Source: Chrysophaeum taylorii (taxonomy: Eukaryota > Sar > Pelagophyceae > Pelagomonadales > Pelagomonadaceae). From it: a stretch of DNA of 44,678 nucleotides. Location: assembly GCA_029834535.1 (NCBI GenBank), contig JAQMWT010000171.1:1-44678 (forward strand), written 5' to 3'. Shown here one piece after another: positions 38,854-44,678 of the stretch; the first letter of the stretch is position 1, and every line of letters starts with the position of its first letter. The notes below the pieces were generated by a model that saw only the letters and a list, made by a program, of their open reading frames with translations, was not told where the DNA came from and did not search any database. The translations under genes were made by a program, and so were the position numbers.

Positions 38854-39879
38854 CTACCACCACCTTCGGCGGTCGTCATGATCACCATCATCATCATCAA
38901 AGTATTGAATGTCGGGGTAGATGTCGGGGATGAAGGCTCTGGATGCGGCGGGGTCGCGGTACTCGGTGTAGTTGCGGCCGTCGTAGGTAATGAAGCGCAT
39001 GACGACGTAGGGGGCACGGTTTTCAGGGTTCGCGCGGATCACTCTCGCGTTTGTCCTCCTCAGGTGGGTCGGGAGCGTGACGTTGTCGTCAAAGGTAAAA
39101 ACGAGGGTATAAGTCGCGTCGAAAGCATAGAAGGGGAGGGCGTCGTCGGTTCGGGTGGTGTAGGTGTCGACGACGCTGAAATCGAGGTAGGGTACGGTCG
39201 CGTTAGGGACAAAAGTTCCGTTCACGACTGCGAATCGCGGGAGAACCGGTCCGGGCTGGGCGGTGACGTAGGCGTGGGAATAGTCTGGAAAGAGGGAATT
39301 CGTACTCCAGGGAAAAAAGAATTCCGTTCGCGGCCCAAAATATTTGGCAGACGTCCTCGACAAATACTCGGAAGCGACGCCGTCGAGCGCGGAAGAGAGG
39401 CGCAGGCGGACGCCTGGGTCCAACGGGTCGAGCAAACAGTCTCCATCGTAGACGTCGAAGAGCGCAGCGCGCGTCGCATCGCGGTCCATGACAGTTGGGT
39501 CGACGTAGAATCTCTGCAACACAAACCTAACCTCCGGCGCCGGCTCGACCGCGTATTTTTGGACTCCTTTCGCGTAGTAATCGTAAAGCGGCGGCGCCGG
39601 ATCCAGATTTCCGAACCTGTCGTACACCATCAGGTCGCCCTGGTAAATCCCCGGACCCTTGCGGAACTCCCCCACAAATCGATACGACGCGCGAGACGGA
39701 ATCACAGTCACATAATACGTGGCGATCGCGCTCGGGACGGCGACGTCAAGAACGTCCATCGAACGGTTCTCGAAGTCAAACTCCGAGATGAGCGCCCACG
39801 ACCGCCGCACCTTCACTGCCTCCTCGACCTCGAGGCCTGCGACGACGACCATCGCAGATACGATAACCTTCCGCCTCAT
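38854..39879 (-). CDS. Secreted or lumenal protein of unknown family
   Basis: A protein of 341 residues. MRRKVIVSAMVVVAGLEVEEA is a signal peptide. The rest is rich in beta-prone, aromatic residues (YYVTVIPSRASYRFVGEF, DFSVVDTYTTRTDDALPFY) with several N-glycosylation sequons (NRS, NGT, NAT, NVT, NYT), as in an extracellular or ER/Golgi protein. It ends in an acidic DDDDGDHDDRRRWW tail. No transmembrane helix beyond the signal and no recognised domain. The uniform protein-like composition, sequons and signal peptide make it a likely real gene. It diverges from the RPB1 gene's 5' end region by about 220 bp on the same strand. Confidence 0.7.
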   Translation of the reverse strand: MRRKVIVSAMVVVAGLEVEEAVKVRRSWALISEFDFENRSMDVLDVAVPSAIATYYVTVIPSRASYRFVGEFRKGPGIYQGDLMVYDRFGNLDPAPPLYDYYAKGVQKYAVEPAPEVRFVLQRFYVDPTVMDRDATRAALFDVYDGDCLLDPLDPGVRLRLSSALDGVASEYLSRTSAKYFGPRTEFFFPWSTNSLFPDYSHAYVTAQPGPVLPRFAVVNGTFVPNATVPYLDFSVVDTYTTRTDDALPFYAFDATYTLVFTFDDNVTLPTHLRRTNARVIRANPENRAPYVVMRFITYDGRNYTEYRDPAASRAFIPDIYPDIQYFDDDDGDHDDRRRWW

Positions 39880-39965
39880 TGGTTGGAACCTCTTTCGTTA
39901 GTTCTTATATTCACGCACGACGAGGGTTTGCGTTCGATTGCGTCATCAGCTACTGTCAGGATGGG

Positions 39966-40139
39966 ATGCTTGCTTACCTTACCCCGGTGAATATCGGAAG
40001 GATTTTGATTGCTGCGGGCCTTGTTGTCATGATGACGGTCAGGAGCTTGATTAAAACAAGCCCGTCGTCGCAGGCAGAACATCTGCGCCCGTGCTTCACC
40101 TCAGGCGCGCCGAGTTTTTCAGTCGAGAGAGGGAGATAG
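39966..40139 (+). CDS. Small protein with one membrane segment, uncertain
   Basis: 57 residues from the ATG at 39966: MLAYLTPVNIGRILIAAGLV then a Met/Val stretch and a polar tail. One hydrophobic helix is visible. It lies 86 bp from, and divergent to, the secreted protein gene, and ends 14 bp before the LTR of copy B, so its 3' end may have been altered by that insertion. No family recognised. Confidence 0.35.
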   Translation: MLAYLTPVNIGRILIAAGLVVMMTVRSLIKTSPSSQAEHLRPCFTSGAPSFSVERGR

Positions 40140-40153
40140 CCACTCTAATGTAG

Positions 40154-40359
40154 TAGAGATAGAAAATTTCATTTAGGGTTAGGACCTCCCCCCCACTTGA
40201 CCTCACTCTCACACTAAACAACCCCAAAATCAATCGCTGTGTCGACCACCGTGCTGCTCTTTGTGTCGTCGTCCTTAGAGGACAGGACGAAAAGCTGCAC
40301 TACCACTGCCACCATTCTCTCTCTACCACCAGAGGCACAGTGATTTTTACTGTTCTCTA
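40154..40359 (+). repeat. LTR of copy B
   Basis: 206 bp, starting TAGAGATAGAAAATTTC and ending CTGTTCTCTA; more diverged from both LTRs of copy A than these are from each other. Confidence 0.8.
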
Positions 40360-41030
40360 GGTTTGGACCCATTCCGGTACTGGTAGAGGAGAAACGTCCT
40401 CCTCCGAAAGACATCGATCGACGTCGACTTCGGACAAAGACTCAGGATTTCCAGAAAAGAGCAATCTCCTCAAGTTCCTGAAAATTTTAAAATTTTAAGA
40501 CCGTAGTTCCTGAAAATTTTAAGACCGCCGTAGTCAAGTTTCATCGCTTGCGCTACTGTTGGTGAACAAGTGTGAACAAAGTGTGAATGCCTAACCAACA
40601 ACGCGCAAAACGCAACCCCAAAAACGATGGCGACTCACGACCCACAAGTCCCTAGTCTTCTGGAACTAGCGACGCAATTCGCTACACAACAAGCTCTCTG
40701 GCACCAGCTCCAAGCAAATTTGCAACAGCTCAAAGCTAATTTCTATGATCAACTCGCCGCTGATCAAGCTATATTCTCAAAGCCAGAATCGCCGCTGATT
40801 ACGCTAATCTCAGAGCCAAAATCACTGCCGCAATCCAAGCTCGAGACGAGCAACTTGAACAAGCTCCCCAACCAGCTGTTCATACGGCAACTCCCCTCAA
40901 GCACAAGCAAACTTCTCACGAAGTCGCGACCCAAGACCCGGTCATCTCGATGGTCACCCCCCCTCCTACTGTTCAAAAAAAAGGTTCTCGAACATCAACA
41001 GAACCCACCTCCTGCCGTTCTCTATATATA
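40154..41030 (+). mobile_element. Truncated second copy of the LTR element (copy B)
   Basis: It has an LTR (40154-40359), the leader (40360-40626) and the start of ORF1, then stops matching copy A shortly after 40970. The last bases GTTCTCTA (about 41021-41028) equal the LTR end, so a deletion from ORF1 into the end of a 3' LTR is possible. No flanking duplication could be confirmed. Confidence 0.7.
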
Positions 41031-41031
41031 G
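40627..41031 (+). pseudogene. Truncated ORF1 of copy B
   Basis: It starts MATHDPQVPSLLELATQFATQQ, aligned to copy A's ORF1 with 3- and 24-base differences. Near 40785 the homologous protein moves to the next frame (AADYANLRAKITAAIQARDE), a frameshift at a different place from that in copy A. It is cut off where element homology ends. Confidence 0.7.
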
Positions 41032-41272
41032 TTAGAGTTCCCAACACGGTGTGGTTTTTGGCGGGGTGGGCTGTGGCGGCCTCTATCACTCGGACCTTAA
41101 ACGCGCTCTTCCGGCGACGGCTTCTACAGTCCTGGCGCGTGCCGCGAGAGGCGAAGAGAATGAATGACTCACCATCAGATACTCAATGATTTTTTACCAC
41201 CCAAGAGCTTGCTTGTCCCGAAATCTATCTACATTTTGGTTTTGACAGCTTTGTAGCTTTCTTTGGCTGCAA
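41032..41272. other. Spacer, nothing recognised
   Basis: No open frame of note and no structured repeat. Confidence 0.4.
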
Positions 41273-43144
41273 TTGAACTTCACACAAACTTCCACGTCTT
41301 TTACGTCATCTTCGACGAAGGCCGCGAAAGATCGCATTGCTTCAACACCAGGACTTTTCGACCAAGTCGAGGACGAGGAGATCCGTGCGGTGGCGGACGA
41401 CATGCTGCCACGGAATCAAGGGACGCCGCGTCGTCGGGAAACCGAAGGCCGCCCCCTCCACATACATGTCCCCAAGATGTGCGAAGGTCTTGTGGCCACG
41501 GCGCTAAGTGGAGCTGGCATCGGGCATTGCCCTCCCGAGGTCGTGAAAAAAATTTTTGACAAGGAGCACCTCATCTCGCTCTGCAACTTGGTCTTCCGGC
41601 AGGCGAACGTCATGAACATCCACCACCGCGATGCCATCAGCGCTGTAGTCTGCGGAGCCTTCCATTGACACGCTAATGCGGGACGAGCTACGACTGACGT
41701 TGCAGATGGCGCAACTCCCATGTCACCAAGGTCGCCGGGCGTTCTTATCGCGTCGTTCAACGGGACGAGTGGGTTCCCGACGTGGGCGTGTTCTGTACTT
41801 AGTGAGAAACTCCTCTTTTGGTCTCGAGCCACGGTCCCCGCTTCATCAGTTGACGCCGAACCTCGTCCAGACGACCGACCTCAACCTCGATCGTTTCATG
41901 TCAAACGACTCGCGTCGATGACGCAGTGGACGTCCGTGCACGAGCACGAACTGCGTGGCGGGATTCGTGGTGCCGTGATTGCGGAATTTGTGAAGGGAAG
42001 CTACGACCAATACTGGGCCGATCCTGTAGCTGATTGGGACCGTAAGTTCGTGATCGACACGTCGTTTGCGATAGGCTGCATACTTTGTGGTACCCTTCGA
42101 TTTGTGCAGAATGGAGGCCACCTCGATGTGGATCGACTGATACGTCCGGACGAGCGGCCCGCTGCTTCCATTGGATATGGTCCATTTGCATCCCACCGAC
42201 GCGCGCGCGGTCACTCCGACGTCGAGACGAGTAGCACCACGCAAGACGAGAGAAGTACCTCCGGGATTTCTCAACCGCCGTCTGAGCATTGTTATCTCAT
42301 CTCAAATCGAAGCGACGCTGCGCTCTCGGATTTATGGGTCGAGTTTAAGGCAAAGGCGTCGAACATCATGGCGGGAGTCACTCGATTTCCGAATAAAGAC
42401 CAGGCTCTCTCCGCTGTGATTAACGAGTATATGAACAAAGCATCATCGACACTGCTGGAAGAATGTCGCGATTTTTGTAATGGCATGACTCACGCGACTC
42501 ACGCGGACCCTCTCTTGGGAATTAGAGTCCGGAATATGGAAAAGAATATCGAATATATGGAAAAGAATATCGAGGAAATGAAGTTGCTTACGCAGGAACT
42601 CATGTCCAAAATTGGAAGAGATCGAGCACAGCAAGGAGAAACGCGCAAGATGGCGGAATGCAACCCCGGTGATAGTGCAATTCGTGATTTTTTTATGAGC
42701 TCGATTGGCTCTCCCGGAAACGAGGAAGGACACCCAGATGAGAACAAAGACGAGCGCATGTCGCCGATTAGCCCGCGATCGGGGTGCTCACCCCCACCAG
42801 AAGACGATGAGCCTTTCGAATACGACGATCCTTGCAAGAAATTTGTCGTTGACGAAGGAACCAAAGCCTGGATCCGCAAGATTTGGCACACAGACACAAT
42901 CCTGAAAGACATCCGTCGACATGATCGAACGGCGGAACACCATGCTTTTTGTGCAGCTCGCCAAAGCGTATTATGCAATGACGACAATAAGAGAGTTCTT
43001 TACGACGAGCTCTTAAGGTGGGCTGCCCAGGTTGTCTGCGGAGTGCGAGAGCCCTCTACCGATTTAACGCAGGCTCACGTCGCACTTACAATTGAAATCA
43101 AACAAGCCACGATTCGCGAGGGGAAAAAGGCATGGGCACCCTAG
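41273..43144 (+). CDS. Unrecognised protein, one in-frame stop
   Basis: One frame is open from 41249 to TAG 43142-43144 except for a TGA at 41666-41668, which splits it into parts of about 130 and 490 codons. The first ATG is at about 41401, so a 5' exon may be missing. The second part has a helical coiled-coil region (about 42528-42660, RNMEKNIEYMEKNIEEMKLL), a Pro/Glu-rich hinge and a basic/helical C-terminus. I found no GT-AG pair that removes the TGA and keeps the frame. It may be a decaying gene, a sequencing error, or two genes. No family recognised. Confidence 0.45.
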
Positions 43145-43608
43145 GAGGCTGAAAGGGTGCAGTCACGCGAGGGTGTTTAATGAATGCAAGCGCACGGACA
43201 TGCTGGAGGCAGTGTATCCCTCCAGCTTCCTATTTCGCGTCCCCATCTTGCTCTTTCTTTGTCTTGCCCTCTCTCTGCGCCCTTCTTTATTGTCCCCACT
43301 TTTTCTCTCGCTCCGCCCATGTCCCTGCTCCTGTCTCACACCTTTTCTTCGCCTTGTTGCTCCTTCTTCTTGGCCCCGGCCCGCTTGTCATTTTTTTATT
43401 TCCCCTGCGTTCATCCATTCTGCCTCAGCAGAATGGAGTTGCTTACCATAGTAATAATATATGCTCGTCGATGTCACGATTAAGGGGCGCCTTTCACTTC
43501 GGCCCCTCATTCATTCTCGAACGGGCCTCGACGATTTTTGTTTTCTGAGGAAAATCCGCCCAATCCGCTCGCGGTGCCTCCAATATTTAGCAGGCGTGCC
43601 ACACGAGG
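43145..43608. other. Pyrimidine-rich spacer
   Basis: Strongly C/T-rich on the + strand from about 43225 to 43430. No gene seen. Confidence 0.5.
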
Positions 43609-43791
43609 TACGAAGGGAAAGTGAGCTGGGTGCCACCGTCACACGTGCGACCATTGTGCTCCTCTCGAGGGGGAACTAACGCAGAGCTAGATTTTAGGAG
43701 TGCATGCGACCTAGTTAACTAATAAGTGATTAAAAAGTCGACTGCTACGAGGGTTTTGTTTCTAATATGTAGTTAAAAGAGAAGCCACGAT
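43609..43791 (+). repeat. Direct repeat of about 180 bp, copy 1
   Basis: TACGAAGG... to ...CCACGAT, nearly identical to 44501-44678. It includes AGTTAACTAATAAGTGATTA. Spacing between copies is 892 bp. Confidence 0.9.
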
Positions 43792-44057
43792 GTTCTCGCG
43801 TCGAAGGAAATGGATACAGCGCTCTGGCCCCGCGCGGCCGAGTTGGTGCCCTCTCGCAGACAAACTCACCCACGAGATGAGGTGCATCGCGCGTGCCTTG
43901 GCAGGTTGAGCTCAGAAGTGTGTTTTCTTGCTGTCGTGCGAGATTGTCTTGATTGGCCGACACGCAGGGCACCATCCTCGTGCACTTTTTTGGCGCTTTC
44001 TTCCTTCGTTCCCAGGGGGTCCATCAACCTACGTCCGTCGGTTGGGCACGTGGCCTG

Positions 44058-44465
44058 ATGGAATTTGATTCTCGGGCTCAAGATCGATTACAGCGCGAAG
44101 CCACTGTCATCAACGAGCTCAGAAACAAAGAATCAACGGGAAACATTACCACATCGGAGAGGATCGTCCTAGTGAATAAAGAGCTCGGGCTGGCCGCGCG
44201 CAGAGCCGCCAGGGCACACAAGCTCGTCGAGATACTCTCAGCATGCACCAGCAGCAATGTCGACGTTATCCGTACCTCCGCGCCCGCTGCGTCCAACAGC
44301 TTTTGGTGTACTGGAGCACGACGCACCGAGAGAGAGCGTTTCGGCAAGAACCCGACCTCCACGACCCGGGTCGTATGGCGGTTTGGGCCAAAAAGCTACT
44401 TCCATGCGTCGCGCTCGATGAAGACTGGCCATCGCTTCGCGACGTGGCAAAACATGTGTGTGTAG
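44058..44465 (+). CDS. Unrecognised short frame between direct repeats
   Basis: From the ATG at 44058 it encodes a helical, charged protein (MEFDSRAQDRLQREATVINE, then LAARRAARAHKLVEILSA). After about 44290 another frame (through WAKKLLPCVALDEDWPSLRD and into the second direct repeat) looks more protein-like, so a frameshift is likely. No family recognised. Confidence 0.3.
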   Translation: MEFDSRAQDRLQREATVINELRNKESTGNITTSERIVLVNKELGLAARRAARAHKLVEILSACTSSNVDVIRTSAPAASNSFWCTGARRTERERFGKNPTSTTRVVWRFGPKSYFHASRSMKTGHRFATWQNMCV

Positions 44466-44500
44466 CCTGGCTGGAAACGAAAGGCGATCTCGGGTTGACA

Positions 44501-44678
44501 TACGAAGGAAAGTCATCATGGGTGCCACCGTCACACGTGCGACCATTGTGTCTCTCTCGAGGAACTAACGCAGAGCTAGATTTTAGAGTGCATGCGACCT
44601 AGTTAACTAATAAGTGATTAAAAAGTCGACTGCTACGAGGGTTTTGTTTCTATATATGTAGTTAAAAGAAGCTACGAT
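44501..44678 (+). repeat. Direct repeat of about 180 bp, copy 2 (cut by window end)
   Basis: Same as 43609-43791 with few indels. Its start overlaps a frame reading YEGKSSWVPPSHVRPLC, and copy 1 reads YEGKVSWVPPSHVRPLC, so the repeat may begin within a coding 3' end. Confidence 0.9.

Noticed and set aside
13127..39879. Giant-virus origin for the RPB1, phosphatase and ankyrin genes
   Set aside because: Heptad tail, PP4 with spliceosomal intron, CEP104 and ASPM are host nuclear features; no viral core gene is present.
41645..41705. 61-nt intron (GTAGTC...TTGCAG) joining the two parts of the 41273-43144 frame
   Set aside because: It would move the second part into a frame other than its long open one.
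43826..43900. tRNA-like A box (GGCCGAGTTGGT)
   Set aside because: No B box, no cloverleaf arms could be drawn.

Overview
This window looks like nuclear DNA of a single-celled, ciliated alga with a secondary (red-derived) plastid, most likely a stramenopile (ochrophyte). It holds clearly eukaryotic genes: the RNA polymerase II largest subunit with a heptad tail, U2B'', Dcp1, PP4 catalytic subunit, ASPM, CEP104 and PCIF1. CEP104 implies cilia. A HugZ/DUF2470 FMN-fold protein begins with a signal peptide followed by a Phe-Ser-Pro motif, the usual form of an ochrophyte plastid presequence. The ankyrin-type repeats near 1.5-1.85 kb are of the kind abundant in such algae. The exact taxon cannot be read from the sequence.

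Layout. 1-2562: a frame-broken ankyrin-repeat gene and otherwise nothing clear. 2563-11093: an 8.5 kb LTR-type retroelement with short LTRs (191 and 196 bp), inverted LTR ends TAGAGA/TCTCTA and a matching 5-bp flanking duplication CTTTC. It holds about 2,400 codons of one-directional but frame-broken reading frame with no recognisable pol domain, and is itself interrupted by a 358-bp SINE-like insertion. 11094-13126: no supportable gene. 13127-39879: a very compact, almost intronless gene core on both strands, in order: DCP1, a secreted Trp/Pro/Gln/Ser-repeat protein, MsrA, PP4C (with a 41-nt intron), a sulfotransferase, a TPR protein, U2B'', PCIF1-like, CEP104, a plastid HugZ-like protein, a giant ASPM homologue, RPB1 and a secreted unknown protein. 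Gaps between genes are often only 15-115 bp. 39880-44678: a second repeat-rich zone with a truncated copy of the same LTR element (from 40154), an unrecognised gene with one in-frame stop, and a 180-bp direct repeat that reaches the window end.

Genes that fit together: RPB1, the PCIF1-like cap-adenosine methyltransferase, U2B'' and Dcp1 all act on mRNA synthesis, capping, splicing or decay; ASPM and CEP104 act on microtubule ends. Eukaryotic neighbours need not be co-regulated, so this grouping is only suggestive.

The strongest points of interest are the complete but pol-less LTR element and its nested retroposon; the ASPM repeat array, whose unit spacings are all multiples of three except one that marks a single-base deletion; the RPB1 tail in which Ser7 is almost uniformly Ala; the PCIF1 homologue without a WW domain; and the 41-nt intron.
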